Virus record (IMG/VR): IMGVR_UViG_3300044630_004371
Coordinates: 1-64,000 of that record
Origin: a virus
DNA length: 64,000 nucleotides
Direction: 5' to 3' (one strand)
Part shown: positions 18,625 to 27,463 of the stretch, piece by piece
Layout of the letters: each line of letters opens with the position of its first letter
Position numbering within the stretch: position 1 is the first letter of the stretch
Program-made: the position numbers and the translations under genes
Notes under the pieces: model-generated
What the model saw: the letters and a program-made list of their open reading frames with translations, nothing else
Databases searched by the model: none
Told to the model about the DNA's origin: nothing

Positions 18625-18981
18625 ATGATAGAATTCGGTGGAACTGTTTATTATATTGATTTGGGGGTTTTAGACAAAATTCTAACCCCAACTGGTGTCA
18701 AGCCAAATGATATAATAAAAACAAATGAAAAGAAAATAATTAAAGATGGTGAGGGTAGTATTATAAGTATTGAAGAATACGAAACATCCGCATTAAGAGG
18801 TAAAGAAATTGATGCTGCAAAATTTGAAGTAATTAGAACAATGTTTGAAATTATCTTGGATTACGAAGATGAATCAGATACTTCTTTAGGTGCTGAAAGA
18901 GCTTTAGATAAAACACCGTTTTCATATAAATTAGCCTTCAACACCTTATACAATTACGGAATAATAAAAGAAAAAGAATAA
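18625..18981 (+). CDS. Hypothetical protein
   Basis: A 118-residue acidic protein (pattern VYYIDLGVLDKILTPTGVKPND, later ILDYEDESDTSLG). No family was recognised. It is spaced one base from the preceding gene and is probably co-transcribed with it and with the glycosyltransferases that follow. Confidence 0.65.
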   Translation: MIEFGGTVYYIDLGVLDKILTPTGVKPNDIIKTNEKKIIKDGEGSIISIEEYETSALRGKEIDAAKFEVIRTMFEIILDYEDESDTSLGAERALDKTPFSYKLAFNTLYNYGIIKEKE

Positions 18982-19002
18982 CAAAACCAAAAAAAACAAA
19001 AA

Positions 19003-20160
19003 ATGGCAGAAAATTTAAAACAATTCGAAGACCAAATCAACCAAGCCAAAGGGGTTATAAAAAAATTAGAAGATAAAGATTTTAGTTTATACTTTTTTAC
19101 CTTGGACACCAAAGGCAACCCAACAGCTGGTATTGCTAACATTTACGAACACGTAAAATTGTTAAATGAATTAGGATATAAAGCAAGTATTCTTCATGAA
19201 AAAAATGATTACAAATTAAAAGGGGATGCAAATGGACAAGGTATTTCAGATTGGTTAGGTGAAGAATACGCTTCATTACCTCACGCATCAATTGAAGGTC
19301 AACAATTGAACATTAGCCCAGCTGATTTCATTGTCATCCCAGAAATCTTTTCTAACATAATGGACCAAGTTAAAAATTTCCCATGTAAAAAAATCGTGTT
19401 TTCACAAAGTTATGATTATTTATTGGAACTTTTACCTATCGGCAAGAGATGGAATACTGATTATGGTTTTTTTGACGTTATCACAACAAGTTTAAAACAA
19501 GCTAGATATGTTAATAATCTATTCCCATCAATTAGAACACATGTTATTCCAGTATCTATCCCTAGTTATTTTACCAATAGCGATAAACCTAAAATTCCAG
19601 TAGTTACTATGGTTACAAGAAATCAAGGTGATGCCGCTAAGATTGCTAAGTCTTTTTATTTGCAATTTCCAGTATACAAGTGGATTACGTTCAAAGAGTT
19701 AAGAGGATTACCTAGAAAACAATTTGCTGCTGAATTAGCTAAATCGTGTTTGGCTGTTTGGGTTGATGAACAATCTGGATTTGGTACTTTCCCATTAGAA
19801 GCTATTGAATGTGGTACACCCGTTATCGGTAAGATGCCAAATCTTATCCCAGAATGGATGGAAAACAAAGATGTTGAAGGAAACTATTCAATAAAAAACA
19901 ATGGTGTGTGGACCAACACAACAATCAATATCCCAGAACTTATTGCAACATATATCAAAGTTTGGTTAGAGGATTCAGTTCCTAGTGATATGATTGATAG
20001 CATTAATGAAAGCAAAGGTCAATACACTAGCGAAAAACAAAAAGAAACCTTATCAACTGTTTATGATAATTTGTTACAATCAAGAATAAGTGAATTTAAT
20101 AACATGATTTCTAACTTAGAAGCACAAGCTAAAGAAGCTTCAGAAAAAACTAACGCCTAA
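19003..20160 (+). CDS. GT4-like glycosyltransferase
   Basis: A 385-residue GT-B protein. The N-terminal domain has PTAGIANIYEHVKLLNELGYKASILHE, as in GT4 acceptor domains. The C-terminal donor site is VDEQSGFGTFPLEAIECGTPVIG (about residues 253-275), the usual ExxxxG region of GT4. A 35-residue charged helix ends the protein. It lies downstream of phoH and upstream of the late sigma factor, away from the main glycan operon, so it may glycosylate a virion protein. Confidence 0.82.
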   Translation: MAENLKQFEDQINQAKGVIKKLEDKDFSLYFFTLDTKGNPTAGIANIYEHVKLLNELGYKASILHEKNDYKLKGDANGQGISDWLGEEYASLPHASIEGQQLNISPADFIVIPEIFSNIMDQVKNFPCKKIVFSQSYDYLLELLPIGKRWNTDYGFFDVITTSLKQARYVNNLFPSIRTHVIPVSIPSYFTNSDKPKIPVVTMVTRNQGDAAKIAKSFYLQFPVYKWITFKELRGLPRKQFAAELAKSCLAVWVDEQSGFGTFPLEAIECGTPVIGKMPNLIPEWMENKDVEGNYSIKNNGVWTNTTINIPELIATYIKVWLEDSVPSDMIDSINESKGQYTSEKQKETLSTVYDNLLQSRISEFNNMISNLEAQAKEASEKTNA

Positions 20161-20175
20161 TTAAACAAAAATACA

Positions 20176-20982
20176 ATGGAAAATAAAACAAAAACTGACA
20201 TTAGCGTAATACTACCAGTGCACGAATTGAACGATGAAACTAAAACGCTTTTTAATAACGCAGTAGAAAGCGTTAAGCTACAAATAGTAAGACCAGACGA
20301 ATTGGTTATTGTGGTACCTAAAGATAGCGAAGTAGCCACTTATGTCAAATCACTAGATTTTGGTGATTTTACTTCAAACATAACAATTGCTGAAAACGAT
20401 GGCGAAACTGACTTTCCTAGTCAAGTTGATTTTGGTGTGAAAACTTCTAAATCGGATTGGTTTAGCATCTTAGAATTTGATGATGAATATGCAAACATTT
20501 GGTTTAAAAATGTTATTAAATACAGAGCGGCTCATACCGATGTTGAAATCTTTATGCCTATCGTTGTAGATGTTGATGCTACAGGTCAATTTATTGGTCT
20601 TACCAATGAAGCCGTTTGGGCTCAAAGTTTTTCAGATGAATTAGGTATTTTGGATAACAACGCTTTATTGGCTTACCAAAACTTTAATATTGATGGTATG
20701 GTAATGAAAAAATCAGTGTATGAAACATTCGGAGGGTTTAAATCAAGCATCAAATTAACTTTTATTTATGAGTTTTTATTACGTATGACTTTTAAAGCTG
20801 TTAAAACAATGGTTATTCCAAGATTTGGATATAAACATGTTAACCAAAGACCAAATTCATTGTTTTCTTCTTATAACCAAACACTTAACCCTACAGAAGC
20901 TAGATGGTGGTTAGCACAGGCTAAAAAAGAATACTACTTTGCTAAAGATAGAAAAATAACGTATATTGAACAAACAGCTTAA
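20176..20982 (+). CDS. GT2-like glycosyltransferase
   Basis: A 268-residue protein with SVILPVHELNDETKTLFNNAVESVKLQ at the start, DELVIVVPKDSEV, and FSILEFDDEYANIWF as the metal-site region (EFDDE), followed by NFNIDGMVMKKSVYETFGGF, a common GT2 pattern. It pairs with the GT4 gene upstream and is followed directly, with no gap, by the sigma factor gene. The substrate is unknown. Confidence 0.78.
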   Translation: MENKTKTDISVILPVHELNDETKTLFNNAVESVKLQIVRPDELVIVVPKDSEVATYVKSLDFGDFTSNITIAENDGETDFPSQVDFGVKTSKSDWFSILEFDDEYANIWFKNVIKYRAAHTDVEIFMPIVVDVDATGQFIGLTNEAVWAQSFSDELGILDNNALLAYQNFNIDGMVMKKSVYETFGGFKSSIKLTFIYEFLLRMTFKAVKTMVIPRFGYKHVNQRPNSLFSSYNQTLNPTEARWWLAQAKKEYYFAKDRKITYIEQTA

Positions 20983-21708
20983 ATGATTAAACGAGGACGC
21001 AAAAGAACTAACGAAATGTATTTTGGTCCAGACGAAGAAGAAGCCGTTGTTAAATTTTTAGAGTCAACAGACGAAATAGAAAGGAATCAAATTTTTAACG
21101 AGTGGTTAAAAGCACCACTTGATAAAATGATTGAATCGATTATTAGAAGGTATAAATTATATAGAAAGGGCGAAACGTTTGATGGACTTCATAGTGACAC
21201 CGTATCTTTCTTAATGACAAAAGTACATAAGTTTGAGATAGGACGAGGAAAAAAAGCTTATTCTTATTTTGGTACCATAAGTAAAAACTATATTTTAGGG
21301 TTACTTATTAAAGATGAGAAATACATGAGGCAAACATCTTCTTATGAGGATGTTTCAGAAGATTTAGAAGAAAGAAGTGATTTAACTTATATAATGGATG
21401 AGGATTCTTTTTCAATGGATAGTTTCATTAAAAAAGTTACTGATGGTATCAAAGAAGAATTAAACGATGAAAACCAACTACCGAAAAAAAAATTAAGTGA
21501 TAATGAGAAGAAAGTAGGGTACGCCTTAATAGAAATTCTTGAAAACTGGGAGACAGCCTTTGAATCAATGAATGGTGGTTCCAAGTATAATAAAAATTCC
21601 GTGTTAGAAACCATGAGAAACTATACCAATTTGTCAACCAAAGATATTCGATTGGCTATGAAACGATACAAGGGACTTTATGACCTATTAAAAAATCATG
21701 GTTTATAG
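20983..21708 (+). CDS. Late sigma factor, T4 gp55-like
   Basis: A 241-residue protein. The central part (LHSDTVSFLMTKVHKFEIGRGKKAYSYFGTISKNYILGLL, about residues 67-106) reads like sigma region 2 of T4 gp55-type factors, with the phage-typical GRGKKAYSYF followed by KNY. The rest is charged, with a helical C-terminus (TNLSTKDIRLAMKRYKGLYDLL) where gp55 binds the sliding clamp, though I see no clear clamp motif. It would direct host RNA polymerase to late promoters. The ATATTTAT(A/T) motif before many virion genes is the obvious candidate target. Identity rests on pattern recognition and should be tested by profile search. Confidence 0.72.
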   Translation: MIKRGRKRTNEMYFGPDEEEAVVKFLESTDEIERNQIFNEWLKAPLDKMIESIIRRYKLYRKGETFDGLHSDTVSFLMTKVHKFEIGRGKKAYSYFGTISKNYILGLLIKDEKYMRQTSSYEDVSEDLEERSDLTYIMDEDSFSMDSFIKKVTDGIKEELNDENQLPKKKLSDNEKKVGYALIEILENWETAFESMNGGSKYNKNSVLETMRNYTNLSTKDIRLAMKRYKGLYDLLKNHGL

Positions 21709-21735
21709 AAAACCGCAATAAAACTAGTTTTCAAG

Positions 21736-21745
21736 GTATTTATAG
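21736..21745 (+). promoter_or_regulatory. Late-type promoter core
   Basis: GTATTTATAG followed by TAAAACAAAT, 12 bases before the ATG at 21758. No TTG is found 20 bases upstream. The downstream bases are identical to those after the core at 25190. Confidence 0.65.
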
Positions 21746-21757
21746 TAAAACAAATTT

Positions 21758-22144
21758 ATGCCAAGAAAGAAAAAACAAGACGTAAAAGTAAACGATACAG
21801 AGTCATTAGAGGGTCTTATGCAAGAAACCTATAACGATGCTTGTTTACAAATTAATGATGCTCAAAAGACCATAAATGAATTATCTGCAAGTGCCACCCC
21901 AACCGATGTGGATGACTTAACAAAGATTGTCAAAGAAAAAGCTGGTCTTTTGAAAGTTAAGGATTCTGCTATTAGGGTTAAATTAGAATTGGCCAAACTA
22001 CAAAGTGATATCATTAAAAGTCGTGGTGATGTTGATACAGCTATTTCTAATAGGAGTAACGGAACAGCATCACTTAGTGATTTTAAATCAATTAGAGAAA
22101 TGCTTAGAAAGGATAAAACTGATAACGAAACCAACACCGATTAA
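21758..22144 (+). CDS. Hypothetical coiled-coil protein, possible small terminase
   Basis: A 128-residue charged, helical protein (INDAQKTINELSASATPTDVDDLTKIVKEKAGLLKVKDSAIRVKLELAKLQ). Size, helical content and a place at the head of a late virion operon fit a gp16-like small terminase subunit, but no diagnostic motif is visible and the large subunit is 18 kb away on the other strand. It is preceded by a clear late-type promoter core. Confidence 0.65.
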   Translation: MPRKKKQDVKVNDTESLEGLMQETYNDACLQINDAQKTINELSASATPTDVDDLTKIVKEKAGLLKVKDSAIRVKLELAKLQSDIIKSRGDVDTAISNRSNGTASLSDFKSIREMLRKDKTDNETNTD

Positions 22145-22146
22145 TC

Positions 22147-23568
22147 ATGGCTATAATTGATAAGAAAAAAAAGGTATTTGGAAAAATAGCGGCTGCTAAA
22201 ACTTTAACACAAGGGTTACCAAAATTAAAGCTTAGCTCATCATTACCATCAATTAATAATGGTGGTGATTCTATCACTTTTCTTACCGACCTTATTAAAT
22301 CTTTAGTTGGTTATCAAGCCTTGGTTAGTGCCGTTGTTGATACGTTGACTAAATCAATACCAAAAATTGAACGTCAAATAAAAAAAGTCTTAAAAGTAGA
22401 GCTTAAAACAATCGTAAGTTGTGGTGTTGACCCACACTTACCAACATGGATACAATCTACTGGTAGCGGTATAGTAATTGAAGTTCATAAGATTGATTTT
22501 ATGGATGTTTTAAGAACAGACCCAAATTCTGTTGGTGGTAAATTACTTTATAATGATGTTACAACCCCACTAACAAACAGCTCAGATTTTAACACTTTCT
22601 TATACGGCGTGATTCAAGATGATGGTAGCACATATACATGGCGTAACATATTTGATATCACATTTAATTCTTTGGGTACTGGTGGCAACCCAAATAATAC
22701 ACTTACAATCAAGGCACACTCAACTTACAACAGTAAAACCCTTACTGACCTTAACAATGATTTTATAGATAGTTTAACATTATTAAACACCGAAAATATT
22801 GTTAACAAAATAATGGATATTATTTACGGTTCTGTTTCTTCAATAATTGGTAAATCTTTAAAACAATTGGAGAGTGAAGCCAAGATAAATAACATTGTTG
22901 ATAAAATGGTTAATAACGTAAATAAAAACCCTATTGGTGATTCTGCGTTTTCATTTACCAAAGAAGAAACTTATGCAAATCAAATAGAAGCTTTGAATAG
23001 AAAAAAAGGTTCTATTACGGTTGACGTTGCTAATAAAGTTCCATCAAGTGTGCCAATTGATAGCCTAACCAATTTTAATACTGATATGTCGTTTGCAACT
23101 ACATTGCTAGAAAAGAAAGATGCCTTAACCAGTAACTTGAATAAAATGGCTAATTTAAGTGCTTTAAATATACCTAGCAAAATTGATATACCCACTGTAA
23201 AATTGGGTTTTATACAACAGATTATTAGCAGTATGATAAAATCTATTGTAAATATTTTTTTATCACCAAAGATTATTTTTTCTTTTGTTATAAACTATAA
23301 AATAGTTTATGGTCCAACATCTACATTTACTGATGCAATAGATTTTATCAAAAAAAATAAAAATCTAATGAATTCAATTATGAAAGCTATCGCTGAAGAA
23401 TTGATTAAAATTTTATTGACAATAGCTTTAAAAGAAATATCTTCTTTGGTATCCGAAGCAATTGCAAAAAGACAAAAAGAAAAAGCCGTCAACAAATTGG
23501 CACAATTACAAAGTCTTGCTGGTATACCAATAGACACAATAAAGAAAATTTTAGAAAATTTAATATAA
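22147..23568 (+). CDS. Hypothetical virion protein
   Basis: A 473-residue protein rich in Ile, Lys, Ser and Asn. The N-terminal region (residues 1-100) includes a hydrophobic helical stretch (ITFLTDLIKSLVGYQALVSAVV). Two later segments near residues 355-385 and 415-440 are also hydrophobic (FIQQIISSMIKSIVNIFLSP, AEELIKILLTIALKEISSL). It lies between a small late gene and a gp5-like baseplate protein, so a baseplate or tail role is likely. No family was recognised. Confidence 0.7.
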   Translation: MAIIDKKKKVFGKIAAAKTLTQGLPKLKLSSSLPSINNGGDSITFLTDLIKSLVGYQALVSAVVDTLTKSIPKIERQIKKVLKVELKTIVSCGVDPHLPTWIQSTGSGIVIEVHKIDFMDVLRTDPNSVGGKLLYNDVTTPLTNSSDFNTFLYGVIQDDGSTYTWRNIFDITFNSLGTGGNPNNTLTIKAHSTYNSKTLTDLNNDFIDSLTLLNTENIVNKIMDIIYGSVSSIIGKSLKQLESEAKINNIVDKMVNNVNKNPIGDSAFSFTKEETYANQIEALNRKKGSITVDVANKVPSSVPIDSLTNFNTDMSFATTLLEKKDALTSNLNKMANLSALNIPSKIDIPTVKLGFIQQIISSMIKSIVNIFLSPKIIFSFVINYKIVYGPTSTFTDAIDFIKKNKNLMNSIMKAIAEELIKILLTIALKEISSLVSEAIAKRQKEKAVNKLAQLQSLAGIPIDTIKKILENLI

Positions 23569-23999
23569 TGTCAGATTCAAAACCAATCCCAATTTCTGGG
23601 TTTAATTTATCGTCAATAAATGGTGTTTTAAATATAATTTTAAGTGCCTTTTCAATACCACAAATACCAGTTGAACCATTGCCACCACCGTTGATTATGA
23701 TTGGTGCTAAATTACGTCCTGGTATTTCAGCACAAAGCATCGCTGCTGAAATTATTAGCAAACAATCCAATTCTGGTAGAGTTGTTGGTGATGTTTTCGC
23801 CGATGGTCCAAACTCGGAAGAGGCTATGGAAGTGATAAGAATTCAAGGAATTATTGATGCAATATTAAACGAAGCCAGAGTTGATGTTGTTATTCAACCT
23901 GGTATTGCTGTATCAACCGTTGGTGCTTCACCACTTGGACCAGTTGTATCACAAGGTGCTACAACGGCTATGGGTATTGGTGATGGTATAATAAGATAA
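23568..23999 (+). CDS. Hypothetical virion protein
   Basis: A 143-residue protein rich in Pro, Ile, Ala and Gly (IPQIPVEPLPPPLIMIGAKL) with a glycine-rich end (VSTVGASPLGPVVSQGATTAMGIGDGIIR). The start overlaps the previous stop (TAATG). The end faintly recalls PAAR-like tips, but the repeat pattern is not clear enough to call. It is next to the spike-like gene at 24183. Confidence 0.65.
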   Translation: MSDSKPIPISGFNLSSINGVLNIILSAFSIPQIPVEPLPPPLIMIGAKLRPGISAQSIAAEIISKQSNSGRVVGDVFADGPNSEEAMEVIRIQGIIDAILNEARVDVVIQPGIAVSTVGASPLGPVVSQGATTAMGIGDGIIR

Positions 24000-24013
24000 T
24001 AAAAACACAAATC

Positions 24014-24193
24014 ATGGAAGATTTAGAAAACAAATCAAATAATGAAATTCTTTTTGAGATTAAACAAATGGAAGCCGATTATGAAGCATTGAAATTAAAA
24101 ATGCTTAAAGATTATGATAAGATGGAAGAATTACAAATAAAATATGAAAGAGCACATAAAATAATATTTAAAAGGGTAAACAGTGGGCACTAA
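24014..24193 (+). CDS. Small coiled-coil protein
   Basis: A 59-residue protein (MEDLENKSNNEILFEIKQ, ending KIIFKRVNSGH) that is almost wholly helical and charged, with a heptad-like pattern. Its last 11 bases overlap the GTG start of the next gene, which suggests translational coupling. Function unknown; it may be a small baseplate component or chaperone. Confidence 0.65.
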   Translation: MEDLENKSNNEILFEIKQMEADYEALKLKMLKDYDKMEELQIKYERAHKIIFKRVNSGH

Positions 24194-25178
24194 TAAAGCA
24201 GAAAGAAACGAAGAAAGTTTATATGACAAAATAAACATAACACCAAAAATAAGAATAGGTATTGTTAAAGAAATTGAACATAATTCTGGTCCTAAAAAAG
24301 ATATGGGTCTTGGTAGAATAAAAGTTCATATCAAAGGTCCAAAGTCTCAAGGTGCTGATGATGGCAAATTAGACATAGATTTACCATGGTGTTTTCCATT
24401 ATTACCTAAACATTTGTCAGTAACACCTAAAATTGGTGAGGCCGTGCTTATTTTTGTGTTTAGTGATTATCAACAACATGTAGATAGACTTTACATAGGC
24501 CCAATTATTTCACAACTACCATTACTAGATAGAGACCCATTCGAATTTTCAGCTTTGGCTGGTTTTACTTTTGCTCCAGCCTACCCAGCTAAAAATCCAA
24601 AACTAATACCAGAACTAAACGGTGTTTTTCCAGAACCACACGACATATCTATTCAAGGTAGGTACAATACTGATATAACTCAAAAAAATAATGAGATTGT
24701 TATTAGAGCTGGTAAATTTGAAACATCTAAACCTAACGATAACAATCCTTATTCTTTTAAATTCAATACCAGAACACAAAGCTATATTCAAATTAAAAAT
24801 GATGTGATTGTTGTACCCAAAACCAATAATCAAGATGAACTAAGAGGTTCAGTTACCAACATTGTGGCCAGTAAAATAAATCTTATAACACATGCTGATG
24901 GTAGCCCTAGGTTCAATATAACAAATCAAGATAATTTGATTAGTGATGATGAATTGGCGAATATCCTAGACCAAGCTCATCAATTGCCATTTGGTGATGT
25001 TTTATTGCAGTATTTGATTCTTATGAAAGAAGCTTTGTTTAACCACGTACATAATGGAAGTGGAAACTTTCCAACTGATTTGACCTCAGATGGAAACAAA
25101 CAATCTATAGCAATATTCAAAACCAAAGCTGACGATTTGGAAAAATCTATGCTTTCAAAAAACATTCGTATCAATTAG
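24183..25178 (+). CDS. Baseplate spike protein, gp5-like OB-fold
   Basis: A 331-residue protein with a GTG start that overlaps the previous gene. Residues 18-110 read like the OB-fold of T4 gp5/VgrG proteins: RIGIVKEIEHNSGPKKDMGLGRIKVHIKG, then LPWCFPLLPKHLSVTPKIGEAVLIFVFSDYQQHVDRLYIGP. A lysozyme domain is absent. Middle segments (IVIRAGKFETS, YIQIKNDVIVV, KINLITHADGSPRF) resemble beta-helix strands. It should sit at the membrane-piercing end of the tail. Length and domain content fit a lysozyme-less gp5 homologue. Confidence 0.75.
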   Translation: MGTNKAERNEESLYDKINITPKIRIGIVKEIEHNSGPKKDMGLGRIKVHIKGPKSQGADDGKLDIDLPWCFPLLPKHLSVTPKIGEAVLIFVFSDYQQHVDRLYIGPIISQLPLLDRDPFEFSALAGFTFAPAYPAKNPKLIPELNGVFPEPHDISIQGRYNTDITQKNNEIVIRAGKFETSKPNDNNPYSFKFNTRTQSYIQIKNDVIVVPKTNNQDELRGSVTNIVASKINLITHADGSPRFNITNQDNLISDDELANILDQAHQLPFGDVLLQYLILMKEALFNHVHNGSGNFPTDLTSDGNKQSIAIFKTKADDLEKSMLSKNIRIN

Positions 25179-25189
25179 TAGGCTGCTAT

Positions 25190-25199
25190 ATATTTATAG
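25190..25199 (+). promoter_or_regulatory. Late-type promoter core
   Basis: ATATTTATAG followed by TAAAACAAAT, 14 bases before the ATG at 25214. The core and its downstream flank are the same as at 21736. Confidence 0.65.
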
Positions 25200-25213
25200 T
25201 AAAACAAATAACC

Positions 25214-26620
25214 ATGGTAATTAGAACCTTTTTTGATAAAAATAATACAATCGTTAGTAACCTAGACGTAAATACTGGTTTAAACCCAGTATCTGAACTA
25301 TTTTATGGTGGTGCTATTGGTGAACAAAAATATAGTCGTTTATTATTTCATTTTGATGAAACAAGACTTAAAGACTTATATACAGGCGGTACTTTTACCG
25401 ATTTAACCAAATTAAAACATACTCTTAGACTTACAAATACAGCTTCTTTTGATACAGCTTATTTGAATGGTACCATGGGTGGAAAAGATAGAGCAAGTTC
25501 TTTTGATTTGATAGCCTTTAAAATAAACCAATCGTGGGATAATGGTGTTGGTTATGATTATGAAATACCAATTTTAATGTTTGGTGAAGGAGCTTTTTCC
25601 AATGGTGCGTCAAATTGGGTTGAAGCTCAAACAGGTGTTGCATGGGCCAACGGCACTGGCGTTTATTCTGGAAGTCCTTCTGGTATAACGGTTAGTACGC
25701 AACACTTTGACAAGGGTAATGAAAACCTAGAAATGGATATTACTAATTATGTAAATGGTTTACTAACTGGTAATACAAATTATGGGTTAGGTATTGCGTA
25801 TAATAGACCTTTTGAATTAATGAATACAACAACATTACAATATGTTGGTTTCTTTACAAACAATACACAAACCTTTTATGAACCTTACATTGAAACAATC
25901 TATGATAATCATATAAGTGACGATAGAAACAATTTCTTCTTGGATAAACCTAACGAACTATACCTATATGTAAACCTAGCTGGTAACCCAACCAATTTAG
26001 ATACCCTCCCAAGTGTTTATATATATGATAATAACGGAACAGTAGTTCAAACATTCATACCTTCACAAGTTAATCATGTAACGCTAGGTGTTTACTCAAT
26101 TGATATAACGGTAGCAACTACATCATCAAACATTGAAACAATGTACAACGATATGTGGGCTGGTATTGTTGTAAATGGTGTATCTAGAGATGATATTAGT
26201 TTAGATTTTGTACTTAAAGATTCAATGGGTTACTACAACATAGGTAACAACGATATGCTACCTAAAAAAATTGCTGTGTCTATTGGTGGTATTCAAAATA
26301 AAGAAAGAATCAAACGTGGTGATATTCGTAAGGTTATGGTTTCTGCTAGAATACCTTATACTGTTGAACAAACTCAAGCAATTGATGGGATAAAATACAG
26401 ATTGTATGTCTCTGAAGGTGTGCGTGAGCTTACAGTTATTGATTTTCAACCAATAGAAATGGCCAACAATTATTACTATTTCTTATTGGATACAGCTAGT
26501 CTAATACCTAATACTTATTATTTGGATGTAATAGTCACTTCAAATTTAGAAGTAACAACAATAAAGAACGCTGTTCAATTTGATATTATCAGCCAAGTAG
26601 AATTAAGAAAAGGTCAATAA
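25214..26620 (+). CDS. Probable tail or fibre protein
   Basis: A 468-residue protein rich in Asn, Thr, Tyr and Gly, typical of beta-rich virion proteins. The first 220 residues (YSRLLFHFDETRLKDL, HTLRLTNTASFDTAYL, FDLIAFKINQSWDNGVGYD, LEMDITNYVNGLL, YGLGIAYNRPFEL, then YVGFFTNNTQTFYEPYIET) match the general pattern of DNRLRE-type jelly-roll domains, in which a paired strand series ends in a phrase like this. It is preceded by its own late-type promoter. Receptor or polysaccharide binding is possible but not shown. Confidence 0.7.
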   Translation: MVIRTFFDKNNTIVSNLDVNTGLNPVSELFYGGAIGEQKYSRLLFHFDETRLKDLYTGGTFTDLTKLKHTLRLTNTASFDTAYLNGTMGGKDRASSFDLIAFKINQSWDNGVGYDYEIPILMFGEGAFSNGASNWVEAQTGVAWANGTGVYSGSPSGITVSTQHFDKGNENLEMDITNYVNGLLTGNTNYGLGIAYNRPFELMNTTTLQYVGFFTNNTQTFYEPYIETIYDNHISDDRNNFFLDKPNELYLYVNLAGNPTNLDTLPSVYIYDNNGTVVQTFIPSQVNHVTLGVYSIDITVATTSSNIETMYNDMWAGIVVNGVSRDDISLDFVLKDSMGYYNIGNNDMLPKKIAVSIGGIQNKERIKRGDIRKVMVSARIPYTVEQTQAIDGIKYRLYVSEGVRELTVIDFQPIEMANNYYYFLLDTASLIPNTYYLDVIVTSNLEVTTIKNAVQFDIISQVELRKGQ

Positions 26621-26621
26621 T

Positions 26622-27323
26622 ATGAAAAACTTTATAAAAAAATTACTACGTGAAGTAATAAACGCCAGCGAAGCACAACGAGATGAAGATGCTTTAAAAA
26701 CTGTTATAGACGGAAAGAGAGATTTGGGGTTCATAACCTTAAAAGCCGCAACAATCCCAGAAAAAACATTTTGGGATGAAATTAAAAAACATGGTTTAGG
26801 AACTATAAGTCTTCCATTGAATCGTTATAACGCTTTCATTTATTTTAGAAAAGGTGCTGAATTAAAAGCCCTTGAATTATCTAATATTGCAAATAAATAT
26901 GGTGGTTATCTATCATATGAAGCAACCAGAGATGAGACAATAAGAATTGGGCAATTGCTAGGTTATAAAGAATCAGATATATCTGATTATATAAATAAAA
27001 AATACCCAGTAAATGAACAAATGATTGATGGTCAAGACATGAATCAAGGGACCCAAACCCTGTGTAATAAAATGACCATAAACAGCTATCAAGAAGCCGC
27101 ATTCTACGTCAAGAAGGCTCTAGAAGGTATGGATAAAACAACCAAAAATAGAATCATGCAAAAGATTCATGTGCCTTTGGAGAACCTTAGACAAGAACAA
27201 AATACAATCAATTCAGAAATCAAAAATAATGGTATGTCTGGAGATTCAATACCAGACGAAGCTGATACATATTGGCATCAAATTCAATCAACCATTTGTG
27301 AAATGGGTTCAGATTTTGAATAA
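26622..27323 (+). CDS. Protein with N-terminal capsid-targeting-like peptide
   Basis: A 233-residue protein starting MKNFIKKLLREVINASE. The first 12 residues match the K-x-(L/I)-I-K-K-L-L-R-E peptide found at the start of several other proteins here and end in an (L/I)-x-E prohead protease signature. The rest is a soluble alpha/beta domain (LGFITLKAATIPEKTFWDEIKKHG, later ENLRQEQNTINSEIKNN) of no recognised family. I infer that it is an internal virion protein trimmed by the gp21-like protease. Confidence 0.7.
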   Translation: MKNFIKKLLREVINASEAQRDEDALKTVIDGKRDLGFITLKAATIPEKTFWDEIKKHGLGTISLPLNRYNAFIYFRKGAELKALELSNIANKYGGYLSYEATRDETIRIGQLLGYKESDISDYINKKYPVNEQMIDGQDMNQGTQTLCNKMTINSYQEAAFYVKKALEGMDKTTKNRIMQKIHVPLENLRQEQNTINSEIKNNGMSGDSIPDEADTYWHQIQSTICEMGSDFE

Positions 27324-27329
27324 AATCAC

Positions 27330-27359
27330 TTGACAATTTTATAAGTTTTAGTATATTTA
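27330..27359 (+). promoter_or_regulatory. Host-type promoter, TTG-N19-TATATTTA
   Basis: TTGACA begins at 27330 and TATATTTA is at 27352-27359, with 19 bases between TTG and TA. The -7 box also contains the late core ATATTTAT, so the site may be read by both polymerase forms. It drives the zinc-ribbon gene through a leader of about 95 bases. Confidence 0.65.
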
Positions 27360-27385
27360 TTATTGCGTTGACTAATGTATTGGTC

Positions 27386-27434
27386 CCGACTGGTAAAACA
27401 GTTTAGAGTTGTTTCGGCAACAAAGGTATCGGTA
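27386..27434 (+). promoter_or_regulatory. Structured 5' leader with UUCG hairpin
   Basis: The leader holds three small hairpins in a row: ACTG/CAGT at 27389-27402, GTTGT/GCAAC with a TTCG loop at 27408-27421, and GTA/TAC around 27426-27434. A UUCG-capped hairpin is unusually stable. Such a leader is otherwise absent in this window, where most genes have leaders under 60 bases. Confidence 0.5.
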
Positions 27435-27463
27435 CAAATAACAAAAATTAAAAGTTAATAAAA

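Noticed and set aside
23568-23999. PAAR-type spike tip
   Set aside because: The glycine-rich end and place beside the gp5-like gene suggest it, but the repeated PAAR pattern could not be traced.
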